From the NCBI GenBank assembly GCA_023435305.1, contig JAEYRV010000016.1, forward strand, positions 6,327 through 70,326: 64,000 nt of DNA, in the 5' to 3' direction. Source of the DNA: Bacillota bacterium (GTDB lineage Bacteria > Bacillota > Clostridia > Acetivibrionales > DTU013). The position numbers and the translations under genes are program-made. The notes beneath the pieces are model-generated. The model ran no database searches, was not told where the DNA came from, and saw nothing but the letters and a program-made list of their open reading frames with translations. Of the stretch, positions 52,935-62,683 are shown in pieces (position 1 is the first letter of the stretch; the number at the start of each line of letters is the position of its first letter).

Positions 52935-54128
52935 TCAAACCTTCATCTCATCCTCTTCAAGACTTTCCAGGCCGCCTTCCTCTACTGCTTCCTCGATGTA
53001 CCCGCCCTTCTTGACGGAATACTTGATGCCTCTCCATGTAACATACGGATTGCTTATGGAGAAAATGAGATAAAATGTGGCAAACAGGTCAAAGAACAGC
53101 GGTGTTATGATATCCGTGAGCATGACCTTATTTCTTGTTAATACTCTCATGAAAAATCCCTGAATGACTCTGAGGGACATGAATACAAATGACAGGTATA
53201 TCACATATGGATCAGTAAAAATAAAGCCCAGTATGAAGATGATCCAATACCAGAACACCATCAGGATAAAGCTTGGCAGCTCAACTGCGATATGAGCCTT
53301 TACGCCGACGCCGATCCTTCTGGCATAGTTGAAGGATTTCTCCTTATCGAGCTTTTGTACATGACATTCTATAAACGGCCCCAAAATAAGCTTGTAGCCC
53401 ATCTTATACAGTGTATTTCCCAGGTGAAGATCCTCAAGCAGAGAGCCGCCGAACGTTTCAAGACCGCCGATCTCCATCAGCAGCTTTTTCCTCATGCCAA
53501 ATGCCGCGCCGGTCGCCCCAAGATCCACACCCAGCTTTGTCATGAATGCCCAGATGAAATCCGTCTCGCTGTTCTGTGTGAATGTGAAAAACCTGGTCCA
53601 GAAGTCCGTGCCGCCTATATTGACCTGTCCGCAGGTGGTGATGCCGACTTTTTCGTTCTTCAAAGGCCTTACCATCTTAAGTATGAAGTCCTGTTTTACT
53701 CTGACATCGCTGTCTCCAAACAGGACTATGTCATATTTGGCCTGTTTCATGCCGTTGACCATATTGGAACTTTTACCGTTCAAACCCTCCATAACAGGGT
53801 TAACTATGATTTGGCAGTCTATTGAAGGATGATTTTCAATTACCGATCTCACTACCGGTATCGCAGGATCATCAGGCAGCTGAAAGCTGAAAATATGCTG
53901 TACAGGTCCGGTATAATTCTGTCTGAACCAGGATTCAAGATTCTTTTCCAGTTCAAAATCCAAATCCTTTATAGGATGTATGATGGATACACCCACGTCC
54001 TCATCCTGTTCATCCGACGGTATGATTCTGTTTGTCCAGTTCATATGTAACCTGAAAAAAATCAATTGAGCGCACCAGAACAATATAAAGAAGGCCCCCA
54101 CTGCAATACATATATATAACAACAGCAT
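52935..54128 (-). CDS. Membrane glycosyltransferase, GT2/GT21 (ceramide glucosyltransferase-like)
   Basis: 397 residues from the ATG at 54128 with GGGGGATAA upstream (an in-frame GTG lies at 54143). One N-terminal helix (LYICIAVGAFFILFWCAQLI), then the GT-A domain: VGVSIIHPIKDLD, the metal site GDSDVRV, LLEDLHLG and ARRIGVGVKAHI, which replaces the QRRW-type acceptor motif. Three or four C-terminal helices follow. It probably transfers a sugar to a lipid at the inner face. It matches the HpnI/UGCG branch by motif order. The acceptor is unknown. Confidence 0.82.
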   Translation of the reverse strand: MLLLYICIAVGAFFILFWCAQLIFFRLHMNWTNRIIPSDEQDEDVGVSIIHPIKDLDFELEKNLESWFRQNYTGPVQHIFSFQLPDDPAIPVVRSVIENHPSIDCQIIVNPVMEGLNGKSSNMVNGMKQAKYDIVLFGDSDVRVKQDFILKMVRPLKNEKVGITTCGQVNIGGTDFWTRFFTFTQNSETDFIWAFMTKLGVDLGATGAAFGMRKKLLMEIGGLETFGGSLLEDLHLGNTLYKMGYKLILGPFIECHVQKLDKEKSFNYARRIGVGVKAHIAVELPSFILMVFWYWIIFILGFIFTDPYVIYLSFVFMSLRVIQGFFMRVLTRNKVMLTDIITPLFFDLFATFYLIFSISNPYVTWRGIKYSVKKGGYIEEAVEEGGLESLEEDEMKV

Positions 54129-54448
54129 ATTCTTATCCCCCACATCAAAACAAAAATACCAGAGCAGCCTGTTGATTGCGCCTGGAAAATATAGTCCCTA
54201 ATTATTATATAACTTATCTGCTAATAATACAACCAGTACACCTGCGGGTTTCCTGCCTGTTTTTCGCTTCCGGGCCTTTCTCCTTTATTATACGGACATA
54301 ATGTCCCTGTGTTTGAAAATCAGCGAATTATTTCATAACACAATCATAAATTCGTCTACTTTACATGGCGCTCTCCCCGGTAATATACTCAAAATGTAAG
54401 TAAAATGCCATAAGTCTACATGAGACTAATCATTGAAGGAGGTCCATT
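54129..54448. other. 320-bp intergenic region
   Basis: No gene. It contains the divergent promoters of the glycosyltransferase and of the first lipoprotein gene. AT-rich blocks occur at 54195-54235 and 54395-54425. I see no certain -35/-10 pair. GAAGGAGG at 54434-54441 is the ribosome binding site of the lipoprotein gene. Confidence 0.35.
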
Positions 54449-56005
54449 ATGAACGACCATTGGGTGAACCGTGTTATAAACCTGCTGATTATATTCTGCC
54501 TCCTGCTCATACCGGTTGGCTGTGCCAGTTCATCGTATGATGCAGAAGATGACCTTTCATTTATGGAGCAATATGAGGATGATCCCGCTAATGATGCCAT
54601 CGCACCTGCCTCTTCAGAGCGCACTTCCATAAAACTGCTGTTCCCGGGCTATCAGCCAAGAAACTGGAACGATGTGAAGGATGAAACAGAGAAGCGCATC
54701 CGCAAAACATTGAATATATCGCTTGATTTTAAATGGAAAGAACAATTTTCATATATAAGTGAAATAAAGACGCTTCAGGCGTCAAACCAGAATTTCGATG
54801 CATTCGTCATCGCCGCTCCCGATGAAAGCAGTCCCGATTTCACAAAGCTCGCACGCAGCGGCGTACTGAAGGACATAACGGATATATTCCCCGAAAGCGC
54901 TCCCTCCCTGTATAAGAAATACAGTAATGAAGAATTGGCATATGCGACTATCGACAGTAAACTATATGCTGTCCCCTCGTTATACACGATAGCTGAAAGT
55001 CCGTCCATTATTACAATCGACTCTCTGCTAAAGAAATATAAAATAGATGATATTACGGATTTCGAGCAATACGAGGCATTTCTGAAGATGATCAGGGAGA
55101 ATGAACCAACTGCAATACCTGGTATCGACACAGCCACTTTTATTGCATCCCTTCCATCTGTTCTGGGTTATGTCGTGGCAGACGAACAAGCTATGCTGGT
55201 GTATAAACGGGACGACCCTGAGATGAGACTGATGGCATGGGAGAAAACACCTGAATTTTACGATACGGTCAATATGTATATCGGATGGTTTGAAAAAGGC
55301 TACCTTAAACCCGCGAACAACGGAGAGGATTACTTCAAGGCATCATCAGTGCTGATAGGAGGTTATCTGGCCCCTCCGTCGAAAAAGGCCGAAAAGATGA
55401 CAGTAAGCAGCACCCTGGGATCAACGATGGAAATAGGTCCTGTGAGGCTCTTACGTTTTTATCCTGATAAAAAGGTCCAGAAGAGCAATCCCATGGGGAA
55501 TTATGGTGTCAACGGTTCATTTGCGTTCCCGAAGGAATCAAAGAATACCGAAATGGTGCTCCGCTTCCTGGAATGGGTCCAGCATGACCGGGATAATTAC
55601 AATCTTGTGGTGAACGGTATCGAAAAAAAGGATTATGTAATGAACGACGGTAAGCCCGAACTGCCGCAGGGCATGAACGCACTCAGCAGCTCCTATATGT
55701 ACTGGGGCGGACATTGGGCATTCAAGAACAGTGAATACGAGAACGCCGAAAGCAAAGCACGCTCAATAATGGAGTATACGCAAAGCCATTCTGAATATCC
55801 GCCTCACGGAGTCTTCTACCCGGAATACGGCATGCTGGAGCAGACGGCCGGACAAAGGGCCAAGGGTTTACTGGAGTTTTACGGCAGGCTTTCATGGGGG
55901 CAGATAAAGACTGCGGATCAAGTGGACAAATTCATCCGCGACATGGAGGCATACGGCACCAATGAGCTCATAGCCGAGGTCCAGAGCCAACTCACAGGAC
56001 AATAA
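54449..56005 (+). CDS. Extracellular solute-binding lipoprotein, copy 1 of 3
   Basis: 518 residues. Lipobox LIPVGC with the lipidated Cys at 25. Family 1-type solute-binding fold: SIKLLFPGYQPRNWNDVKDE, FDAFVIAAPDESSPDFTKLA and KLYAVPSLYTIAESP. The C-terminal block (YPPHGVFYPEYGML through DQVDKFIRDMEAYG) resembles the DUF3502 region of LplA-like lipoproteins. It is the most divergent of the three paralogues and has a longer acidic linker after the Cys. No permease or ATPase gene is in the window. Confidence 0.88.
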   Translation: MNDHWVNRVINLLIIFCLLLIPVGCASSSYDAEDDLSFMEQYEDDPANDAIAPASSERTSIKLLFPGYQPRNWNDVKDETEKRIRKTLNISLDFKWKEQFSYISEIKTLQASNQNFDAFVIAAPDESSPDFTKLARSGVLKDITDIFPESAPSLYKKYSNEELAYATIDSKLYAVPSLYTIAESPSIITIDSLLKKYKIDDITDFEQYEAFLKMIRENEPTAIPGIDTATFIASLPSVLGYVVADEQAMLVYKRDDPEMRLMAWEKTPEFYDTVNMYIGWFEKGYLKPANNGEDYFKASSVLIGGYLAPPSKKAEKMTVSSTLGSTMEIGPVRLLRFYPDKKVQKSNPMGNYGVNGSFAFPKESKNTEMVLRFLEWVQHDRDNYNLVVNGIEKKDYVMNDGKPELPQGMNALSSSYMYWGGHWAFKNSEYENAESKARSIMEYTQSHSEYPPHGVFYPEYGMLEQTAGQRAKGLLEFYGRLSWGQIKTADQVDKFIRDMEAYGTNELIAEVQSQLTGQ

Positions 56006-56091
56006 CGGGTTCTGCTCAAAGGGCGTTCACGGAATATTTACAAATTATTCAATATTAATGTCTATAATGGTATTGGTATTGTCTGTATTAT

Positions 56092-56118
56092 ATAGGAGAC
56101 CGGCAAAAGGTCTCCTAT
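56092..56118 (+). terminator. Hairpin between lipoprotein copies 1 and 2
   Basis: ATAGGAGACC pairs with GGTCTCCTAT around a 7-nt loop. A short TTTG follows, so it could be a partial terminator or an mRNA-processing site. It lies 33 bp before the next start codon. Confidence 0.6.
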
Positions 56119-56150
56119 TTGCTAAATAGTTTTGAAATGGAAGTGAAGTA

Positions 56151-57692
56151 ATGACAGATAAAGTCAGTAAAATGATCGCAGTAATAATGGCCGTCAGCCT
56201 GCTTGTTTTGACCGGCGGCTGCACCGGCGGATCCGGCGGAGATGACTCCTCCTTCATGGACAAGTACGAGACTCCCGAAAATTTGGAGCATGCATCCATC
56301 AAATTCCTTTTCCCGGGGGGCGAGCCAAAGAGCTGGAAGAATGTCAAAACAGAGATCGAAAAACAATGCCAGGACAAGTTAAATATTTCGTTGGACTTCA
56401 AGTGGGCTGAATTTGGTACGTATATCGATACAGTCAATGTACTGGATTCATCCGGCGAGGTTTATGACGCCTTTGTATTGGGCAAGCCCGATACCAACTA
56501 CCCCGATTTTTCCCGGCTTGCGCGGGAAGGAAAACTCAAGGATATAACACAGGCCTTCTCATCCGGAGCTCCTTCCCTTTATTCCAAGTATACCAACGAA
56601 GAGTTGAAATTTGCTACTGTCGACGGCAAGCTTTATGCAGTTCCGTCATTATTTACACAGGCTTTTTGTACATACCTGATAGTAGACGATGCTCTGCTCA
56701 AAAAATACAATATATCGGACATAAAAACCTACGATGAATATGGTGCATACCTGAAAACTGTTAAAGAAAACGAGTCTGATATCGTACCCGGGGCTATAGC
56801 AAATATGGTCAATACTATGCAGCTTTTTGCCAGAGCCTCCGGCTATGTCATCGCCGATGAAGCAAACCGGTTGGTCTACAAATGGGACGATCCTGAAATG
56901 AAGCTGGTACCTTGGGAGAAAACATCGGAATTCTATGATACGGTATCATATATCATTGACTGGTACAAAAAAGGCTATCTGAGTTTTAATGCAGATCAGT
57001 CAAAGGTATCCTCCTTTATATACGAAGGAATGCTTTCTCCGCCATCGGATGAAACCACAAAAATGACATTCTCGGATGCTGCGGGACAACTCACTGAATC
57101 CAATCCGATGAGAGCCTTTTACCTCTATCCCGAAAAACATGTACAGAGGGACAACCCAATGGGCAGCTTTTTCTACAACGGTTCCTTCGTATTCCCTGCC
57201 GCTTCCCAGAATACCGAAAGAGCGCTGGGCTTTCTGGAATGGGTACAGCAAAGCAGAGATAACTATTTGCTTATGACATGCGGTATAGAAAACGAAGATT
57301 ACGTTCTAATGGAAGGTCAGCCTGTGATGCCTCCAGATATGGATTTCTCCGATCGCTCATACATGTACTGGGATGGCAACTGGGCTTTCAAAAATCTCAA
57401 GTATGAGTATGCAGGTGCTGCTGAAGTGAATGATGAGGCACTGGAAACTCCCATTGAATTCCTTGAAAAGAATTCAAAGTATCCTCCTCATGGTGCCTTT
57501 TACCCAAACTACAGCGTAATACAGCAGTTAGCAGTCGACAGGCAGAATGCCTACAATCAATTTGAATATAAGCTCACACAGGGGCAGATACAGGACATGA
57601 CCGATGTGGACGCATTTATAAAGAGCCTTGATGAGTTTGACAGCGCCGAGCTTGTCGAGGAAGCACAGAAGCAGATGACGGCCGGGAAATAA
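56151..57692 (+). CDS. Extracellular solute-binding lipoprotein, copy 2 of 3
   Basis: 513 residues, ribosome binding site GGAAGTGA. Lipobox LTGGC with Cys at 24, followed by a Gly/Ser linker. Shared blocks: SIKFLFPGGEPKSWKNVKTE, YDAFVLGKPDTNYPDFSRLA, KLYAVPSLFTQAFCTYLIVD, WEKTSEFYDTV and YPPHGAFYPNYSV. It is close to copy 3 and more distant from copy 1, implying the 2/3 duplication is recent. Likely substrate: a sugar or oligosaccharide, inferred only from the family. Confidence 0.88.
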   Translation: MTDKVSKMIAVIMAVSLLVLTGGCTGGSGGDDSSFMDKYETPENLEHASIKFLFPGGEPKSWKNVKTEIEKQCQDKLNISLDFKWAEFGTYIDTVNVLDSSGEVYDAFVLGKPDTNYPDFSRLAREGKLKDITQAFSSGAPSLYSKYTNEELKFATVDGKLYAVPSLFTQAFCTYLIVDDALLKKYNISDIKTYDEYGAYLKTVKENESDIVPGAIANMVNTMQLFARASGYVIADEANRLVYKWDDPEMKLVPWEKTSEFYDTVSYIIDWYKKGYLSFNADQSKVSSFIYEGMLSPPSDETTKMTFSDAAGQLTESNPMRAFYLYPEKHVQRDNPMGSFFYNGSFVFPAASQNTERALGFLEWVQQSRDNYLLMTCGIENEDYVLMEGQPVMPPDMDFSDRSYMYWDGNWAFKNLKYEYAGAAEVNDEALETPIEFLEKNSKYPPHGAFYPNYSVIQQLAVDRQNAYNQFEYKLTQGQIQDMTDVDAFIKSLDEFDSAELVEEAQKQMTAGK

Positions 57693-57740
57693 GCCGTAAT
57701 GAGCTAACCCATTCAAATAGTACTTTGAGGAAGTAAACAA

Positions 57741-59294
57741 ATGGTACACATGAAAATAAAACCGAACTGTATAAGTTATGCAAAGCTGCTGGCCGCATTA
57801 ATAACGGTGGCCGGCATGCTTTTTTCGATGACCGGCTGCAGTGAAGACGACACTCCTCCCTTCATGGAGGAGTATGAGGCTCCGAAAGCGCTGGAACATA
57901 CTACCATCAAATTCCTCTTTCCGGGTGGCGAGCCAAAGAATTGGGATAAAGTCAAGGCTGAGATCGAAAAACGCAGCGCGGATACTGTAAATGTATCACT
58001 GGATTTCAGATGGGAACTGCCCGTACAATACGATAATACAGTCAAAATGCTTGATGCATCAGGCGAAGTTTATGATGCGTTCATTTTCAGTAAACCGGAC
58101 TCGAGAAAACCTGACTTCACCAAGGTCGCACGCGAAGGAAAATTGAAGGATATAACGAAATTGTTCCCTCGGAACGCCCCTTCCCTGTTTTCGAAGTATA
58201 CCGTTGAGGAACTGGATTACGCGTCCTTAGATGGAAAAATATACGCGGTCCCGTCATTACAGACCCGGGCATTCTGCTCATACCTGATGGTCGATGATGA
58301 ATTGCTCAAAAAATATAACCTGCCGGATATTACGGATTTTGATAAATTCGAAACATTTCTCAAAACAATAAAAGAAAATGAGCCTGATCTGATACCGGGA
58401 ACGATAACCAATATGAGCGATACCCTCGATCTTTTTGCACGGGCTTCGGGGTATGTTATAGCAGATGAGGCAAGAAGACTGTTGTACAAATGGGAAGATC
58501 ATGAAATGAAGCTTGTGCCCTGGGAAAAGACTTCTGAATTCTATGAAATTGTTGGTTATATTGTCGACTGGTATAAAAACGGCTACCTGAAATTCAATGC
58601 CTATCAGTCTAAAACAGCATCATATATACATTATGGGGATCTGGAGCCCCTTTCCCAGAGCACAGCTCAAATGTATACCATGGATGCTTCAGGAAAATTA
58701 GTGGGATCAAATCCATTGAGATGCTTTCACCTTTACCCGGAAAAACCTGTCCAGCGGGACAACCCCATGGGAACCTTCAATGGCAGCGGTTCATTTGTGT
58801 TTCCTGCTGCATCAGATAATACCGAACGCGCTCTGCGTTTTCTGGAATGGGTACAGCAAAGCAGTAAAAACAATTATCTTGTGTGCTATGGTATAGAAGG
58901 CGAAGATTATGTGTGGAGCAAAGGCTCCCCCACTCTTCCGGAGGGCATGGATTACGGCAACCGTTCTTATTTCCTATGGGACGGCTGTTTTGCTTTTTAT
59001 AATATCGAGTACAATAGTATTATCAGTGATGATAGTGAAATAACTGAAACGGCTAAGGACTTCATGGATAAAAATACAAAATACCCTCCTCATGGAGCCT
59101 TTTATCCAAACTACGGAGTTCTTCAGATAACTGCTGATGAAAGACAGAAATACTTTACTGAGTTTGAAACCCGGCTTACTCAGGGATTAATACAGGATAT
59201 GGCCGAAGTGGACGCATTCATAAACAAGCTTGATGAGATCGGCAGCGCCGAGCTTGTCGAAGAGGCACAGAAGCAGATGACGGTTGGGGAATAA
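57741..59294 (+). CDS. Extracellular solute-binding lipoprotein, copy 3 of 3
   Basis: 517 residues, GAGGAAG site before the ATG. Lipobox SMTGC with Cys at 33. Shared blocks: TIKFLFPGGEPKNWDKVKAE, YDAFIFSKPDSRKPDFTKVA, SLQTRAFCSYLMVDDELLKK and YPPHGAFYPNYGVL. The final 20 or so residues (SAELVEEAQKQM) are almost the same as in copy 2. It lies 48 bp after copy 2 on the same transcript. Confidence 0.88.
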   Translation: MVHMKIKPNCISYAKLLAALITVAGMLFSMTGCSEDDTPPFMEEYEAPKALEHTTIKFLFPGGEPKNWDKVKAEIEKRSADTVNVSLDFRWELPVQYDNTVKMLDASGEVYDAFIFSKPDSRKPDFTKVAREGKLKDITKLFPRNAPSLFSKYTVEELDYASLDGKIYAVPSLQTRAFCSYLMVDDELLKKYNLPDITDFDKFETFLKTIKENEPDLIPGTITNMSDTLDLFARASGYVIADEARRLLYKWEDHEMKLVPWEKTSEFYEIVGYIVDWYKNGYLKFNAYQSKTASYIHYGDLEPLSQSTAQMYTMDASGKLVGSNPLRCFHLYPEKPVQRDNPMGTFNGSGSFVFPAASDNTERALRFLEWVQQSSKNNYLVCYGIEGEDYVWSKGSPTLPEGMDYGNRSYFLWDGCFAFYNIEYNSIISDDSEITETAKDFMDKNTKYPPHGAFYPNYGVLQITADERQKYFTEFETRLTQGLIQDMAEVDAFINKLDEIGSAELVEEAQKQMTVGE

Positions 59295-59375
59295 GCCGCC
59301 CGAATAAACCACCAACTGTCTGAAAATGCGGCATTGGGACAATGACCATTAGGCAAAAAAACAAATTTTACAGCA

Positions 59376-59404
59376 TTGACAAACGAGAATACCGACTGTA
59401 TAAT
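59376..59404 (+). promoter_or_regulatory. Consensus promoter of the tRNA pair
   Basis: TTGACA (59376-59381), a 17-bp spacer and TATAAT (59399-59404) make a perfect vegetative promoter 29 bp upstream of tRNA-Gly. Confidence 0.9.
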
Positions 59405-59432
59405 ATGTAAGTCGGTATTCGAGACAATGCCT

Positions 59433-59506
59433 GCGGGTGTAGTTCAATGGTAGAACATCAGCCTTCCAAGCTGATTGCGTGGGTCCGATTCCCATCACCC
59501 GCTCCA
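59433..59506 (+). tRNA. tRNA-Gly (anticodon TCC)
   Basis: 74 nt with an encoded CCA. Acceptor GCGGGTG/CACCCGC, anticodon stem TCAGC/GCTGA around CTTCCAA, T-loop TCCGATT. Confidence 0.96.
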
Positions 59507-59567
59507 CTTGTTTTTCATGGCCAGGTCATCTGCGATCACAGCAGTGTCCCGCCTCAAAACTTAATAT

Positions 59568-59644
<77 letters not shown>

Positions 59645-59649
59645 GATAA

Positions 59650-59676
59650 GAAGCATCACATTCGTGGTGCTTTTTT
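59650..59676 (+). terminator. Terminator of the tRNA pair
   Basis: AAGCATCAC pairs with GTGGTGCTT, followed by TTTTT, 6 bp past the CCA end of tRNA-Arg. Confidence 0.85.
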
Positions 59677-59719
59677 ATATGTGATTTTCAAGAAGGAATT
59701 CGAACCCGAGAGGGCACTC

Positions 59720-60922
59720 TTATTTACTTTTCTTCTCTGCAATGATCTCGAGCTGCTTTTGCAGTCTCTCCATGTGACTCTTCTGCAGCTCGAGCTGCTT
59801 TTTCTGGAAGTCGATTTTAGTCTGTATCTCAAATTCTTCTCTCTTCTCCCGCAAATAAACTTCCAGGGCCTCTTTAATATTGGTTGCCCTTTCATTGCGG
59901 AGATAGGAAATCAGCTTGGTTAAGGTCTCTTCATTCTGATATTCCGGTCCAACTTTGCACTCATTCTCCAGAAAGCTTTCGTTCGCTCTCATCCTGGCAT
60001 CTATCAATGCTACGTCTGTGTCATATTTATCTGCGATGCTTTCTACGGCCCTTGATAAAAACTCATCCTCTGTTATCTCAACCCAATTGGACATCTCTAT
60101 CTTTTTAGCATTGATTGCTTCTACCTTTCGATTTTTTTCTGCATTAAGCTCCTGCAGCTTCAATCTGCAGTTTTCCAAATTTCTATTCAGATCCTCTGCT
60201 TCCAGTATCGCTTCCGCATGACTTTTCCGCATTGACGATAGAATATGATTTTTCTTGTCGTCCAGCTCCCTGATTTCATTTTCATGATATTGGGCTTTTT
60301 CACGATAGTACATCTCATGATTTCTCAGGAATTTTCTAAAATGGTAGTACCCGACCATTTCTACCGACCACACGATCATCATAACAGGCGTCCTGATTAC
60401 ACTTTCACTTAAGGAGGGCATCGCTGCAGTCAATAAAAGCGCAATTGGGAACGCAATCACTGTAGCAACTAAAAATAAAAAACCGAAGTAAATGCACTTT
60501 TGCTCTATACCGGCCGGGAATACAAGGATCTTTACAATCCCTTTGCTAACTATTCCGGCTACTCGTGCAGCATTATGCTGCCGCTTCCGATACAGTTCAT
60601 CAGATCTGTTCATTCGATCATTCAATTCATTGATTTCTATAAGTTTTTGGTTTAACTCATTAATCTTATTTTTGATCTTGGCAGATTCATCATTCAGGCC
60701 TTTTACATTACGCTCATACTCTATGTTAATATTTGAAATGTCATGATCTAAATTCCGCAGGACTCTTCCGGATTTTCCTGAAACACAGGCCCGCGCTTTT
60801 TCAACAGTCTTCATTGCATCATCTGACTTGTCTATCTTCTGCTGCATTAATACCTGATTTTCTGACAGCGCACTCCTGGCATCCGTTAAATTTTGTATTA
60901 ATACTCTACTCTCTTCATTCAT
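59720..60922 (-). CDS. Coiled-coil protein with two membrane helices, unknown function
   Basis: 400 residues from the ATG at 60922 (MNEESRVLIQNLTDARSALS; GGGGGA upstream; the frame extends to 61030). A long N-terminal coiled coil (ESAKIKNKINELNQKLIEIN) is followed by two helices (CIYFGFLFLVATVIAFPIAL and VMMIVWSVEMVGYYHF). A second long coiled coil runs to the C-terminus (DFQKKQLELQKSHMERLQKQ). No enzymatic motif. It is a membrane hairpin with two cytoplasmic or external coiled arms, possibly a tether or scaffold. Convergent with the tRNA operon. No family recognised. Confidence 0.7.
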   Translation of the reverse strand: MNEESRVLIQNLTDARSALSENQVLMQQKIDKSDDAMKTVEKARACVSGKSGRVLRNLDHDISNINIEYERNVKGLNDESAKIKNKINELNQKLIEINELNDRMNRSDELYRKRQHNAARVAGIVSKGIVKILVFPAGIEQKCIYFGFLFLVATVIAFPIALLLTAAMPSLSESVIRTPVMMIVWSVEMVGYYHFRKFLRNHEMYYREKAQYHENEIRELDDKKNHILSSMRKSHAEAILEAEDLNRNLENCRLKLQELNAEKNRKVEAINAKKIEMSNWVEITEDEFLSRAVESIADKYDTDVALIDARMRANESFLENECKVGPEYQNEETLTKLISYLRNERATNIKEALEVYLREKREEFEIQTKIDFQKKQLELQKSHMERLQKQLEIIAEKKSK

Positions 60923-61117
60923 TGGAATCCCCCGTAACACAAACGCACTGTATAAAATCATTATACCAAATTGGTTCCCCATTTTCCACGCACCCTGACT
61001 ATTATCATATCTATCAAGGCATAATGGCATTATTAACAGCGCTCAAGTTTGCATTATCTCATATTTAGCTGTACAATAGTTGTATTGTTTTCAGCATACA
61101 GAAGGGATGTAGTTTAA

Positions 61118-62542
61118 TTGCGGCAATTTCTATACAAGCGAAGAAAAACAATGAGTTCTGAGGATCAATCTAATCATATTCAAATGCGTCGTGAAGTGAT
61201 ATCAATTACCTGGCCTGCCTTTATTGAACTTGTTTTGTCCACCTTATTTGGAATGGTAGATATGATTATGGTAGGGCAGCTCAGTCCCGCCTCTATTACG
61301 GCAGTAGGTCTGACCAACCAGCCATTCATGCTTTTGCTTGCTTTATTTGCAGCTGTAAATGTCGGAACTACAACTCTTGTGTCTTGGAACATCGGCGCAG
61401 GAAGCATACAAAAAGCCACCTCTGTTACAAGCCAGATTCTTGTTGTAAATACTGTATTAGGTATAGTAATGAGTGCAGTAGGTGTGTTTTTAGCGCGAAA
61501 TGTAGTTATATTCATGGGTGCAGGACCGGACACGATACAGGATGCTACGGCATACTTCCAGATCATTTGCTCCGGACTAGTGTTTCAAGCTATTACCATG
61601 GGTGTAACGGCATCCTTAAGAGGAGCGGGCGAAACAAAGCTCCCAATGCTTTATAATATCGCAAGTAATCTTTTAAATGTATTCGGAAATTATGTCCTGA
61701 TCTATGGAAAGTTTGGTTTTCCGAAATGGGGTGTTACAGGTGCGGCAGTCTCCACAACACTGTCAAGAGTTGTGGCATGTGCAATTGGATTATATATCAT
61801 TTACGGTTCCAACCATACTGTACTCTCACTTCGGCACAGGACAAAATACCGATTTGATTGGAGTATTACAAAAAAAGTTTTCTCTATTGGAATACCGGCA
61901 GCATTTGAGCAGTTTGTGATACAAAGCGGTCTCATGATGTTCGCTCGTACGGTGTCAGGTCTTGGCACACTTGGCTTCGCCGCACATCAAATCGGTTTGA
62001 ACATAAACGGTCTTGCATTTGCTCCCAGTATGGCCTTTGGAGTTGCAGCAACAACGCTGGTTGGACAGAGCATGGGTGCAAACGATGAGAAAAGAGCTCA
62101 GCAATACGCCAACATCGTACACCACATGGCCATTATAGTTGCCTGCTCTGTCGGCTTTCTGCTCATCTTATTTTCGCACCCTATCGCACGCTTATATACA
62201 CAGGAACTAGCAGTCGCCTCTTTAGCAGGCACAGTACTTAAAATAATGTCACTATCCCAACCCGGGCAATCGACTCAGCTTTCCATCGCAGGTGCATTGA
62301 GGGGCGCAGGCGACACTATGTATCCTCTGTATGCATCAATTTTTGGCATATGGATCTTCCGGGTAGTTGTAGCATATGTTTTTGTTGATATATTCCACTG
62401 GGGCCTAATCGGAGCATGGGTCGCACTTGTTATGGATCAATACACAAGAGCCGCAGTCGTATTACTGCGATATCGTTCTGGAAAATGGAAGAAAATCAAA
62501 ACCCTTTCACAGGAAAAAGAGGAAACACAGCTCTGCTCATGA
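61118..62542 (+). CDS. MATE-family multidrug/Na+ antiporter
   Basis: 474 residues from a TTG (AGAAGGGATG upstream); the ATG at 61151 is an alternative. Twelve helices in two homologous halves. Motifs: ISITWPAFIELVLSTLFGMV, DMIMVGQLSPASITAVGLTN, ASLRGAGETKLPMLYNIASN in the first half, and LRGAGDTMYPLYASIFGIWI in the second. It exports cationic drugs or metabolites using Na+ or H+. Confidence 0.92.
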   Translation: MRQFLYKRRKTMSSEDQSNHIQMRREVISITWPAFIELVLSTLFGMVDMIMVGQLSPASITAVGLTNQPFMLLLALFAAVNVGTTTLVSWNIGAGSIQKATSVTSQILVVNTVLGIVMSAVGVFLARNVVIFMGAGPDTIQDATAYFQIICSGLVFQAITMGVTASLRGAGETKLPMLYNIASNLLNVFGNYVLIYGKFGFPKWGVTGAAVSTTLSRVVACAIGLYIIYGSNHTVLSLRHRTKYRFDWSITKKVFSIGIPAAFEQFVIQSGLMMFARTVSGLGTLGFAAHQIGLNINGLAFAPSMAFGVAATTLVGQSMGANDEKRAQQYANIVHHMAIIVACSVGFLLILFSHPIARLYTQELAVASLAGTVLKIMSLSQPGQSTQLSIAGALRGAGDTMYPLYASIFGIWIFRVVVAYVFVDIFHWGLIGAWVALVMDQYTRAAVVLLRYRSGKWKKIKTLSQEKEETQLCS

Positions 62543-62683
62543 TAATGCTGTTTGCATTCAATCCATGTTTGAAAGCTTCTCCATGAGGTATATATCCCTC
62601 AAAGCAGTAAGTTCAAGCTTTTGCGATGGCAGCGAAATATAAACATGAAACATCGCAAAATGCCCAAGTTGGAGGGTGATCAA

